Below, piece by piece: positions 17,406 to 26,103 of a stretch of DNA of 64,000 bases. Every line of letters starts with the position of its first letter. Within the stretch, counting starts at the first letter, position 1. The notes beneath the pieces were generated by a model. It was given only the letters and a program-made list of their open reading frames with translations, searched no databases and was not told where the DNA came from. The position numbers were made by a program, and so were the translations under genes. Origin of the DNA: Salinispirillum sp. LH 10-3-1 (GTDB lineage Bacteria > Pseudomonadota > Gammaproteobacteria > Pseudomonadales > Natronospirillaceae); contig NZ_CP101717.1 of NCBI RefSeq assembly GCF_030643825.1, positions 496,001 through 560,000 of the forward strand, written 5' to 3'.

Positions 17406-18556
17406 GGCTGTACTCCTTCTGGACCATTGCTGACCAATCTGGCGAAAGCGCCATCGTGAATGACGCCAAAAAGCACGAAATTGGCGCGAGGGTTGCTGGT
17501 GTTGACCAGTGAGCCGCGGAAGAAATCGACCAGGGTGTAATTTGGATCGCTGTACTGATCCAGATAGGTATCGCTGGTCCAATAGTGGGCATGGCGCACA
17601 CGAGTTGTCGTATTCACATATTGATTCACCATGCGGGTATTGGGGAAAAAGTCTCTATCAATACTTAGGTATTCATTAATATTTCCGTCTGCACTGGCAT
17701 TTAAGGTAATGCCATGCGGTTTGTCAAAATCCACCAAGCCAAACAGTTCGTTTGCGGTTGGTAAGCGCCAATTGCTGAGACCGCACAGGCCAGCGTTGTT
17801 GGTGGCTGTCACAAAGGCATTGACATCGCCAGCAGCTGAATCTGTTTCAGTACCCCAGACATAGCGTACATCACGGTTGGTGGTGGTTTTTACTTCCCAA
17901 ACCAAGCCCGTAACGTTGTCGCGTACACAGCTGTGTTCTGAGTCATCAGTAATGGGGTTGCCAGAGCTATCAAGTTTTGTGAGGTCGAAACCTCCCGAGC
18001 CTGAGCCCAATTTGACTGGAGCACTAGCATCCCGACCGATTAGAGCATCTTGCGTCGTACCCACTGTTGAGGCTGAACAATCGGCAACATCATACCCGCC
18101 TGCAACGGTAGTATGTGGGGCATAACAACGTACTGCACCGCTGTCATTGATTTGACCACTGACCGCCATGATCTGACTGAAGTCGACTAGAGATTGTGTA
18201 TGAGAGTCGTCAGAGAGCAATGCAATATAGGTCAGCTCTCCATCAATAGCGGGTAAGACGCATGGGCTCGTATTGCAATCAGCAGCCAAAGAAATACCGC
18301 CCGCAGTAGGGCTGTTTTGGTCAACTTCACTATCTCCGAAGTAAAGTGAGTATGTGTCGGAGTTAGCTACGTTAGTCCAAGAAATCAACAAGCGATTCGC
18401 TAGAGGCACAGCAGTAAGTTGTGCTTCATTCGCAAAGGTGGGCGCGGCACCACCGACATCATTGTTGTCTGTGTTGTCTGTGGCGCTTTCTTCATTGCAT
18501 GCGCTTAGAAACAGAGCACCACAGATGAGTAGAAAAATGGAAAGGTGTTTGTACAT
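17402..18556 (-). CDS. DUF1566-domain lipoprotein
   Basis: The start is the ATG at 18556, with AGGGAG ten bases upstream. A TTG three codons earlier sits too close to that site. The signal peptide ends in the lipobox LSAC, followed by an Asp/Asn-rich linker. There is an FnIII-like segment (AVPLANRLLISWTNVANSDTYSLYF), then a DUF1566 domain from about residue 215 (DNVTGLVWEVKTTTN, NWRLPTANELFGLVDFD, YWTSDTYLD, ending VLFGVIHDGAFARLV). It is co-expressed with the next gene by a 4-nt overlap. It is probably an outer-membrane or periplasmic lipoprotein of unknown ligand. Confidence 0.87.
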   Translation of the reverse strand: MYKHLSIFLLICGALFLSACNEESATDNTDNNDVGGAAPTFANEAQLTAVPLANRLLISWTNVANSDTYSLYFGDSEVDQNSPTAGGISLAADCNTSPCVLPAIDGELTYIALLSDDSHTQSLVDFSQIMAVSGQINDSGAVRCYAPHTTVAGGYDVADCSASTVGTTQDALIGRDASAPVKLGSGSGGFDLTKLDSSGNPITDDSEHSCVRDNVTGLVWEVKTTTNRDVRYVWGTETDSAAGDVNAFVTATNNAGLCGLSNWRLPTANELFGLVDFDKPHGITLNASADGNINEYLSIDRDFFPNTRMVNQYVNTTTRVRHAHYWTSDTYLDQYSDPNYTLVDFFRGSLVNTSNPRANFVLFGVIHDGAFARLVSNGPEGVQP

Positions 18557-18732
18557 TGATAACAACTCCCTCTGAATGTTTATTACAAAGAGGTGAATTA
18601 TTGAGCTTCACCGCTTTAGTCGACTCAGAAGGTTAGGGGAGTGTTATGAAAAGGGCATCTACCATATGGTACAAAACAGCACTTAATTCCGCGCGACAGG
18701 CGTTTTTATAACGGATGTGCCTAAAGATCAGG

Positions 18733-18762
18733 CATGCCTCCCGCCTTGTGGCCGGAGGCATG
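18733..18762. terminator. Hairpin downstream of puuD (weak terminator)
   Basis: CATGCCTCC (18733-18741) and GGAGGCATG (18754-18762) form exact 9-bp arms with a 12-base loop in the 18557-18791 spacer. No T-run follows on the minus strand; on the plus strand TGGTTTTAG follows. It marks the end of the purine operon but may need help to terminate. Confidence 0.45.
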
Positions 18763-18791
18763 TGGTTTTAGAGTTGATTTAAGGAGTTTGT

Positions 18792-19997
18792 TCAGCGCTG
18801 CGCAGCGATCCAATCGAGCACTAGCGTGCGTTCGTCGCTCGACATGCCGGTCATATTGCCCAACGGCATGTAGTTGCTGCGCATGGAGGTCACCACTCGG
18901 TCAGGCATCACCATCACATCGTCGGTGTTCTCAAATATCAGGCCAGCGGGAGCGCTACTGAACATCGGTGACGACGGCGACGCTGCGTGGCAGCCCGCAC
19001 AATGTACTTCAAGAATACTGTTAATCTGGCTGACATTGATGGCGCTCAACTCGGCAGCACGCTCTTCTGAAACCGCTGTTTGAGTAGAGCTGGGCGGCGC
19101 CATTAAGAACGCCAGTCCAGCCAATGCGACCAAGGCAATCACCAAAATAGCCGGTTGTACCTTGCCTTGGTGTTTGAGGTTAAAGTAGTGCCGCGCATAG
19201 GCGCTGATCGCACAAATGGCGGCCAGTACTGCCCAATTCCACTCATGCCCGTAGGTCATGGGGTAGTGATTGCTCAGCATGATGAAGATGATGGGCAGCG
19301 TGAAGTAGTTGTTGTGCGTGGACCGGAGCTTAGCCATTAAGGCCGGTGCAGGGTCTGGTGTTTCGCCCGCTTGTACCGCCGCTACCATTTTGCGCTGCGC
19401 GGGAATGATGCCCAAGAAGACGTTCGCCGCCATGATGGTGCCGATGAGCGCGCCGACTTGCATGTAGGCCCCGCGCCCTGAAAACAGTGATGTCATTACC
19501 CACGCGTACAGCGTAAGGATGGCAAACAGGACTATGCCGAACCACATGCCATTGCGGCGCAGTGGGGTGCGCAGCAAGCCTTCGTAGATCGCCAAACCGA
19601 TTGCTAACGATACGACGGAAATCAAGATCGCGTGCGGCGTGCTGAAGGCGAACTTACTGGCATCCACCAAATAGGCTTGCGCGCCCACGTAATAGATCAG
19701 AACCATCAACACCATACCGGTCAGCCAGGTGGTGTAGGCTTCCCACTTGAACCAATGCAGCGTTTCGGGTTGTTCTTCGGGCCCTAGTTGGTATTTGGCG
19801 ACTTCGTAGTAACCGCCGCCATGGACGGCCCACAAGTCACCCTTGATGCCCTTGTCTTTCTTCCATTGCGGCGGTTCGCGTAGGTTGTTGTCGAGCCAAA
19901 TAAAGTAGAACGACGCGCCGATCCAGGCGACGCCAGCGATTACATGGAACCAGCGGAAGAACAGCTGGAGCCAGTCCATCAAATAAGCCATGGTCAT
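18792..19997 (-). CDS. puuD: Urate hydroxylase PuuD, membrane-bound with cytochrome c domain
   Basis: It oxidises urate to 5-hydroxyisourate (HIU) in the inner membrane. The start is the ATG at 19997 with GAGGA upstream; the 45 extra bases of the longer frame run into the HIU hydrolase gene. About eight TM helices begin with WLQLFFRWFHVIAGVAWIGASFYFIWLDNNL, the PuuD signature. They are followed by a periplasmic cytochrome c domain with haem motif CAGCH and a distal Met region (MPLGNMTGMSSDERT), so electrons go to the respiratory chain rather than to O2 directly as in soluble uricase. It is the last gene of the purine operon. Confidence 0.95.
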   Translation of the reverse strand: MTMAYLMDWLQLFFRWFHVIAGVAWIGASFYFIWLDNNLREPPQWKKDKGIKGDLWAVHGGGYYEVAKYQLGPEEQPETLHWFKWEAYTTWLTGMVLMVLIYYVGAQAYLVDASKFAFSTPHAILISVVSLAIGLAIYEGLLRTPLRRNGMWFGIVLFAILTLYAWVMTSLFSGRGAYMQVGALIGTIMAANVFLGIIPAQRKMVAAVQAGETPDPAPALMAKLRSTHNNYFTLPIIFIMLSNHYPMTYGHEWNWAVLAAICAISAYARHYFNLKHQGKVQPAILVIALVALAGLAFLMAPPSSTQTAVSEERAAELSAINVSQINSILEVHCAGCHAASPSSPMFSSAPAGLIFENTDDVMVMPDRVVTSMRSNYMPLGNMTGMSSDERTLVLDWIAAQR

Positions 19998-20007
19998 AGG
20001 AGAGTCC

Positions 20008-20358
20008 TCAACTGCCGCGGTATGTGGAGTAACCGAAGTCACTCAAAAGTAACGGAATGTGGTAATGCTCATCGGGGTTGTCGATGGTAAACACGATGCT
20101 CACTGTGGGGTAAAAATTGGCGCGCTGACGCGCCGTTAGCCAGTCGCCGGTGGCGAATTCCACACGATACGTGCCGGCTTCACGCTGCTCTCCAGCCAAC
20201 CAATCGATGATGCGGCCATCGCTGTTGGTGCGGCCTGCTGCAATGGGGTGCCACTCGCCGCCGGACTGCTTCGCTAAGGTCACCGCCAGGTCGGCGGCGG
20301 GGCGGCCGGTCACCGTGTCCAATACATGGGTGGTGATGGGACTTTTCTGTGTGCTCAT
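20008..20358 (-). CDS. uraH: 5-hydroxyisourate hydrolase (transthyretin-like)
   Basis: It hydrolyses HIU to OHCU, the step after PuuD. The start is the ATG at 20358 behind AAGGAG. At 116 aa it is the standard HIUase size. Signature residues are present: THVLDTVTGRPA at the N-terminus (His in the active site), the GRT/DGR loop, FYPTVSIVF, HYHIPLLLS and the C-terminal tetrapeptide YRGS that closes the active site. It is cytoplasmic as no signal is seen. It lies between allantoicase and puuD with tight spacing. Confidence 0.97.
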   Translation of the reverse strand: MSTQKSPITTHVLDTVTGRPAADLAVTLAKQSGGEWHPIAAGRTNSDGRIIDWLAGEQREAGTYRVEFATGDWLTARQRANFYPTVSIVFTIDNPDEHYHIPLLLSDFGYSTYRGS

Positions 20359-20374
20359 GATGCCGTCTCCTTGC

Positions 20375-21367
20375 TCAACTGCGGTGAATTCGACCGAAAA
20401 GCCGCATGCGACTGACGCCGCCATCCGGGAAAATGTTCAGTCGAACGTGCGTGATGGGTCCAATGTCTCGGATCTGCTCAGTAAAGGTGTGCTCGCGGTG
20501 CATGTCCAGTTTTTGGCTGGGTAAGAGTTCACGCCAATACAGGCTTTGCGTCTCGATTTGGCTGTCTGTACCGCCTTTAACAAAGGCCGCCTGAATAGAA
20601 CAACTGTCGGGGTAGTTACCCTTGAAGTGCAGGGTGTCGATCAATACGCTGTCGATGGTGCCGGGGTGTCCAAGGGCGACAATCACCCAGTCGTTACCGG
20701 GGGTGCGGCGGCGGGCGGTTTCCCAGCCATCACCCATATTGACCCCACGGCCGGGGTTGAGAATATTGCTCATGCGGCCAAAATGTTCATCGGAACAGGC
20801 CAGCGCGCGTCCGCCATTCAGTGCCGCCGCAAGGTCGACGGACTCGTTGAGGTCTTGCTTCGACCAGTCACACCATGGAATCCCGTACACGCGCAAACGC
20901 GCTACGCCACCGTCGGGATAAATGTTAAAGCGTAGATGGGTCCACGGGCGGTCGTCGTGTACTTCATGCAGGTGCTGGCTGTTGCCGCTTAGGTCAACGG
21001 AGGCCAATACTTCTGTCCATACCGTGTCGTCGTTCGGGTCGGCATTGGGGCTAAAACAGGCGTCCAGTGAAGCCGACGGCGGGTAGTTGCCGGTGAAGAA
21101 ACTGGTGTCTATGTCGACACCTTTGATGGTGCCTGGCACACCCAGCTCAATAATGGCGTAGTCGTAGCCCTCAAAACGTTTGCGGCGCGACTCCCAGCCG
21201 TCCATCCACTTGCCGTTGTCGTCAAAGACTCCTTCCTTCCAAACCGGCGGCGTGGGTTGCAGCAGTCGATTGACTTCAGCGAACCAGTCGTCGGTCACGA
21301 AGATAGCCTTGGTGCCTAAGCGCGCGTCGGCTAGGTTGACGAAATGGGTGAATGCGTGGTTACTCAT
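20375..21367 (-). CDS. alc: Allantoicase
   Basis: It hydrolyses allantoate to ureidoglycolate and urea. The 330-aa length and two homologous halves are typical: the first half has [22 protein letters not shown] and [32 protein letters not shown], the second half repeats it as [46 protein letters not shown]. Each half ends with a [20 protein letters not shown]-type stretch. Start ATG with GAGG in the leader. The next enzyme, ureidoglycolate lyase, is not in the window. Confidence 0.97.
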   Translation of the reverse strand: MSNHAFTHFVNLADARLGTKAIFVTDDWFAEVNRLLQPTPPVWKEGVFDDNGKWMDGWESRRKRFEGYDYAIIELGVPGTIKGVDIDTSFFTGNYPPSASLDACFSPNADPNDDTVWTEVLASVDLSGNSQHLHEVHDDRPWTHLRFNIYPDGGVARLRVYGIPWCDWSKQDLNESVDLAAALNGGRALACSDEHFGRMSNILNPGRGVNMGDGWETARRRTPGNDWVIVALGHPGTIDSVLIDTLHFKGNYPDSCSIQAAFVKGGTDSQIETQSLYWRELLPSQKLDMHREHTFTEQIRDIGPITHVRLNIFPDGGVSRMRLFGRIHRS

Positions 21368-21415
21368 GTAATGGCCTCAGTGAATTAAATGTCGCACGAT
21401 TGTGGGCTATACCCG

Positions 21416-22339
21416 TCAGGATGCGACATCGCGAAATGGGTGTGTGCTGTGCCAGTGCCGGGCGATATCAGCGCGGCGTGCATACCAGACATGTTCGTGC
21501 TGGCGCGTGTATTCGATGAAGCGCTTGAGCGCGGCGATCCGTGCGGGGCGACCCAGCAGGCGGCAATGCATGCCGATGGACAGCATTTTGGGTGCCGTTG
21601 CGCCTTCTTCGTACAGGGTGTCGAAGGCGTCTTTCAGGTATTGATAAAACTGTTCACCGCTGTTGAAACCCTGCACTTGAGTGAAGCGCATGTCGTTGGT
21701 GTCGAGGGTGTAGGGTATCACCAAGTGGGGCTTGCTGGGCCCTTGTACCCAATAGGGCAGGTCGTCGTCGTAGCTGTCGCTGTCGTACAGGAAACCACCT
21801 TCTTCCATCACCAATTGCCGCGTATTGACGCTGTTGCGTCCGGTGTACCAGCCAACAGGGCGCTCGCCGGCAATGCGAGTGAGGCATTCAATGGCGCGCT
21901 GCATATGCGCGCGCTCGTCCTCGATGGACATATTTTGATAGTCGATCCAACGGTAGCCGTGACTGCAAATCTCATGTCCGGCGGCGTGCATGGCTTGAAT
22001 GACTTCAGGGTGCCGTTCCGCAGCCATGCCGACGGCGAAGATGGTCAAAGGGATTTTCTGTGTGTCGAACAAGCGCAATAAGCGCCAAACGCCAGCGCGG
22101 CTGCCGTATTCGTAAATGGATTCCATGCTGATGTTGCGTTGGCCGACCAGCGGTTGGGCCGCCACCATTTCGGACAAAAATGCTTCTGACTCGGCATCCC
22201 CATGCAGGATCGAGCGTTCGCCGCCTTCTTCGTAGTTCAACACGAACGACAGCGCAATGCGGGCCTTGTTAGGCCACTGCGCATGGGGCGGTGTAGCGCC
22301 GTAACCGATCAGGTCACGGGGATAGTCAGACTGGCTCAT
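21416..22339 (-). CDS. puuE: Allantoinase PuuE (polysaccharide-deacetylase type)
   Basis: A metal-independent allantoinase of the polysaccharide deacetylase superfamily that opens allantoin to allantoate. The protein is 307 aa with MSQSDYPRDLIGYGATPPHAQWPNKARIALSFVLNYEEGGE at the N-terminus, the family hallmark. It also has YEYGSRAGVWRLLRLF, HEICSHGYRWIDYQ and the C-terminal HCRLLGRPARIAAL. It is not fused to an OHCU decarboxylase, as some PuuE proteins are, so that step must be encoded elsewhere or run spontaneously. Confidence 0.96.
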   Translation of the reverse strand: MSQSDYPRDLIGYGATPPHAQWPNKARIALSFVLNYEEGGERSILHGDAESEAFLSEMVAAQPLVGQRNISMESIYEYGSRAGVWRLLRLFDTQKIPLTIFAVGMAAERHPEVIQAMHAAGHEICSHGYRWIDYQNMSIEDERAHMQRAIECLTRIAGERPVGWYTGRNSVNTRQLVMEEGGFLYDSDSYDDDLPYWVQGPSKPHLVIPYTLDTNDMRFTQVQGFNSGEQFYQYLKDAFDTLYEEGATAPKMLSIGMHCRLLGRPARIAALKRFIEYTRQHEHVWYARRADIARHWHSTHPFRDVAS

Positions 22340-22355
22340 GTATTACAGTGACCCT

Positions 22356-23711
22356 TTAAATGGACGTTGGTTTGGGTGGACGATTGTCTGGTGCGGCGTC
22401 GCGCTCATGCACTATGTTGCCCGCCGCCACGGTGTAGCGCACCGCCCGGTCATCGCCGAGCGTCATTAAAACGAACAAACGCTCTTCCAGTGAGGTGGCG
22501 TACTGCATACGGTGTGCCAGTAATGGTGTGGCATGGCTGTCTAGCACCACAAAGTCGGCGTCTTTACCCACGGCTAACGAGCCTATACGGTCGTCCAAGC
22601 GTAAAGCACGCGCACCGCCTAAGGTAGCCAAATACAGCGACTTAAAGGGGTGCAACTTAGCGCCCTGCAGTTGCATCACTTTATAGGCTTCGTTCAGGGT
22701 TTCCAGAATAGAAAAACTGGTGCCTGCGCCGACGTCGGTGCCCAGCCCAACATTCACGCCGTGGGCTTCTGCTTTGGGTAGATTGAACAGCCCACTGCCC
22801 AGAAACAGGTTGGAGGTGGGGCAGAAGGCTAATGCGGAGCCGGTTTCCGCCAATCGTTCGTATTCATGGTCGCACAGATGGATGCCGTGGGCGAATACCG
22901 AGCGCTCACTGAGCAGTTGGTAGCGGTCGTACACATCCAGGTAATGTCGGCTTTCAGGAAACAGTGCCTGCACCCACTCAATTTCTTTTTTGTTTTCCGA
23001 CAGGTGCGTATGCAAATAGAGATCGGGGTATTCGTGCAGAAGCTTTGCCGCTAAGGTCATTTGCTCGTGGCTGCTGGTCGGCGCGAAGCGCGGCGTGACG
23101 GCATAATGCAAACGGCCTTTGCCGTGCCAACGCTCGATCAGTGCTTTGCTGTCGTTATAACCGCTTTCGGCGGTATCCAACAGGTACTCCGGCGCGTTGC
23201 GGTCCATTAATACTTTACCGCAAATCATACGCAAGTCGCGCGCCGCTGCTTCGGCAAAAAAAGCATCAACGGAGGCCGCGTGTACCGTGCCAAACACCAA
23301 TGCTGTGGTGGTGCCGTTGCGCAGCAGCTCGTTTAAAAAGACGTTCGCAGTTTGGGCCGCGTGCTCGGAGTCGGCGAAGCGTTGTTCCGCGGGAAAAGTG
23401 TAGTTGTTCAGCCAGTCCAGTAATTGTTCGCCGTAAGAGGCGATCATGTCGGTTTGCGGGTAGTGAATGTGAGTGTCAACAAAGCCCGCTGTAATCAGCG
23501 CGTTCGGGCAGGCGATTACCTCCGCATCCTGCCGCAAGTCAGGCAACAGGGTTTCTGCTGGCCCCAGGCCGGTGATGCGTCCGTGTTCAGTAATCAACAA
23601 ACCATCGGCGAAGTATTCATAGGATGCTTCTAAGCCCACTTCTGCGGGGTCAGCGACGCTGTGAACAATAGGGCCGCGCCAGGCACGTAAGGAAGAGGGG
23701 GCTAAGCTCAT
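22356..23711 (-). CDS. guaD: Guanine deaminase
   Basis: An amidohydrolase converting guanine to xanthine and ammonia; 451 aa, normal size. Zinc-site motifs are VDTHIHYPQTDMIASYG (HxH), HTHLSENKKEIEWV, FAHGIHLCDHEYERLAETGSALAFCPTSN and GLGTDVGAGTSFS with the catalytic Asp. Start ATG at 23711 without a strong RBS, so translation may rely on coupling to xdhB, which ends 13 nt upstream. It feeds guanine into the xanthine dehydrogenase step. Confidence 0.96.
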   Translation of the reverse strand: MSLAPSSLRAWRGPIVHSVADPAEVGLEASYEYFADGLLITEHGRITGLGPAETLLPDLRQDAEVIACPNALITAGFVDTHIHYPQTDMIASYGEQLLDWLNNYTFPAEQRFADSEHAAQTANVFLNELLRNGTTTALVFGTVHAASVDAFFAEAAARDLRMICGKVLMDRNAPEYLLDTAESGYNDSKALIERWHGKGRLHYAVTPRFAPTSSHEQMTLAAKLLHEYPDLYLHTHLSENKKEIEWVQALFPESRHYLDVYDRYQLLSERSVFAHGIHLCDHEYERLAETGSALAFCPTSNLFLGSGLFNLPKAEAHGVNVGLGTDVGAGTSFSILETLNEAYKVMQLQGAKLHPFKSLYLATLGGARALRLDDRIGSLAVGKDADFVVLDSHATPLLAHRMQYATSLEERLFVLMTLGDDRAVRYTVAAGNIVHERDAAPDNRPPKPTSI

Positions 23712-23724
23712 GGTGTAAGGAGAC

Positions 23725-26103
23725 TCACTGGTTATTTGTTAGGTTGGCTAGTGTTTGTTTTAAGCGCTGCACGCCCAGTAGAACACGCTCGGGTGTGGCG
23801 GGGGCGTCTATTTGCGGTTGCATGCGGTAATCCGCTAAGCTGGCCACCGCGTCCTTAATGGCACACCAAGCGGCAATGCCCAGCATAAACGGTGGTTCGC
23901 CGACGGCTTTAGAGTGGAAAACGGTGTCTTCCGGGTTCTTGCGGCTTTCCACCAGGTTCACACGGAAGTCCAAAGGCATATCACTGACGGCTGGAATTTT
24001 GTAACTGGCGGGCCCGCTGGTCATCAGCTTGCCCTGTTCGTTCCAAACCAATTCTTCGGTCGTCAGCCAGCCCATGCCTTGAATAAACCCACCTTCTACC
24101 TGGCCAATATCGATGGCTGGGTTCAGTGACGCGCCTACATCATGCAATATGTCGGTACGGAGAATTTTGTACTCTCCGGTCAGCGTATCCACGATGGTTT
24201 CACAACAGGCCGCACCATAAGCGAAATAATAGAAAGGATGCCCAGCGGCTTTTTCCCGATCATAGTAGATCTTCGGTGTACGGTAATAGCCGGTGGCCGA
24301 CAGCGATATTTGATGGTAGTAAGCCATACTGGCAAGTTCAGGGAACGATAAATACCGCTCGCCGACCTGTATTTGTCCGTTCTGGAAGCGCACTCGCTCC
24401 GTGGTTACATTAAAGTGTTCTGCAGCGAAGTCAGTAAGGCGGTCTTTGATTATCTGGGCAGCATTTTGCGCAGCTTTGCCGTTTAGATCAGCACCAGAGG
24501 ATGCGGCAGTGGGCGATGTGTTGGGAACCTTGTCCGTGCGTGTTGCAGAAATTTGTATTTGATCCAAGTCGACCTGAAAAACTTCGGCGACGATTTGCGC
24601 CACCTTGGTGTTCAAGCCCTGGCCCATTTCAGTGCCGCCGTGATTCAGGTGAATGCTGCCGTCGGTATAGACATGAATCAGGGCGCCGGCTTGGTTTAAG
24701 AACGATGCGGTAAACGAAATGCCGAACTTAACCGGCGTGAGCGCCAAGCCTTTCTTCAGTATGGGGCTGTGCCGATTGAACTCGATGATATCTTTGCGGC
24801 GCTGTGCGTAATCGGCGGTGCGTTCCAGTTCCGTCGTTATGTCCGCAATGATGTTGTGCTCCACCGTTTGATGGTAGTGCGTCACGTTGCGCTCGGTCTG
24901 GCCGTAATAGTTGGCTTTCCGCACATCAAGCGGGTCTTTGCCCAAATGCCGGGCAACGGCGTCCATGATCTCTTCAATCGCCATCATGCCCTGCGGGCCA
25001 CCGAAACCGCGATAGGCCGTATTAGAGGCCAGGTTCGTTTTGCAGCGATAGCCGGTGATCAGCGCATCGCCCAAGAAATAGGCGTTGTCGGCGTGGAACA
25101 TGGCCCGGTCGACAATCGAGCCGGACAGGTCTGCAGAGTAGCCACAGTTGCCTGCAAGATCGATCTTCACACCCTGCAGAACACCTCGGTCATCGAAGCC
25201 CACGTCATAGCGGGCATAAAAGGGATGGCGCTTACCCGTCATCATCATATCGTCGACACGTGCCAAGCGCATTTTTGTTGGGCGGCGTGTGAGGTGCGCA
25301 ATGACTGCACAGAGACAGGCAGGGCCAGCGGCTTGGGTTTCTTTGCCACCGAACCCGCCACCCATGCGGCGCATGTCGGTGGTGACTCGGTGCATGGGCA
25401 CGCCCAGCACACTGGCGACCAGTTTCTGAATTTCGGTCGGGTGCTGACTGGAGGTGTACACCAGCATCCCACCATCTTCGGTGGGCATCACGGACGAAAT
25501 TTGTGTTTCAAGATAAAAGTGTTCTTGGCCACCAATATGCAACTCACCCATCAATCGGTTTGGCGCGCTGCCAAGCGCTGCAAGTGCATCACCCCGTTTG
25601 TGCTGGTGGGGGTCAAGTACAAAATGTTGGCGATTCAGCGCATCAACGACATCCAGCACGGGTTCTAGAACTTCGTATTCTATGATAGCGGCCATAGCCG
25701 CTTGTCGAGCAATATCAATGGAGTCAGCGGCAACGGCGATTATGGGTTGTCCGACATATTGCACTAAACCATCGGCCAGTAATGGGTCGCCCGCAACCAG
25801 AGGCCCAATATCCAGTTCTCCTGGTACGTCGTGGGCGGTAATGGCGATAGCCACGCCCGGAAAATCGTAGCAAGGGCTGACATCTAAGCGGGTAATGCGC
25901 GCATGCGCATGCTCGCTTAAGCGCGCATAGACGTGCAGCTGGTTAGGAAACTCCAGACGGTCGTCAATATAAACGGCTTCGCCGGTAACGTGTTTGTCCG
26001 CGCTCTCATGTTTTAATGCCTTACCGACGCCGGTTTGTAAGTCCTGACGAAAACGTTCGGCTAATATTTCCTGGCTGGCAACGGGATGATGGTGGTTAGA
26101 CAT
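23725..26103 (-). CDS. xdhB: Xanthine dehydrogenase, molybdopterin-binding subunit
   Basis: The large subunit (792 aa) that binds the molybdenum cofactor and oxidises hypoxanthine/xanthine to urate. Motifs are GKALKHESADKHVTGEAVYIDD at the N-terminus, GQEHFYLETQ, RMGGGFGGKETQA (Moco loop), NTAYRGFGGPQGM (with the substrate Arg), HLNHGGTEMGQGLNTKVAQ, and the terminal KAVGEPPFMLG carrying the catalytic Glu in GEPP. It overlaps xdhA by 8 nt, so the subunits are translationally coupled. The chaperone XdhC, often next in such operons, is absent here. Confidence 0.97.
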   Translation of the reverse strand: MSNHHHPVASQEILAERFRQDLQTGVGKALKHESADKHVTGEAVYIDDRLEFPNQLHVYARLSEHAHARITRLDVSPCYDFPGVAIAITAHDVPGELDIGPLVAGDPLLADGLVQYVGQPIIAVAADSIDIARQAAMAAIIEYEVLEPVLDVVDALNRQHFVLDPHQHKRGDALAALGSAPNRLMGELHIGGQEHFYLETQISSVMPTEDGGMLVYTSSQHPTEIQKLVASVLGVPMHRVTTDMRRMGGGFGGKETQAAGPACLCAVIAHLTRRPTKMRLARVDDMMMTGKRHPFYARYDVGFDDRGVLQGVKIDLAGNCGYSADLSGSIVDRAMFHADNAYFLGDALITGYRCKTNLASNTAYRGFGGPQGMMAIEEIMDAVARHLGKDPLDVRKANYYGQTERNVTHYHQTVEHNIIADITTELERTADYAQRRKDIIEFNRHSPILKKGLALTPVKFGISFTASFLNQAGALIHVYTDGSIHLNHGGTEMGQGLNTKVAQIVAEVFQVDLDQIQISATRTDKVPNTSPTAASSGADLNGKAAQNAAQIIKDRLTDFAAEHFNVTTERVRFQNGQIQVGERYLSFPELASMAYYHQISLSATGYYRTPKIYYDREKAAGHPFYYFAYGAACCETIVDTLTGEYKILRTDILHDVGASLNPAIDIGQVEGGFIQGMGWLTTEELVWNEQGKLMTSGPASYKIPAVSDMPLDFRVNLVESRKNPEDTVFHSKAVGEPPFMLGIAAWCAIKDAVASLADYRMQPQIDAPATPERVLLGVQRLKQTLANLTNNQ

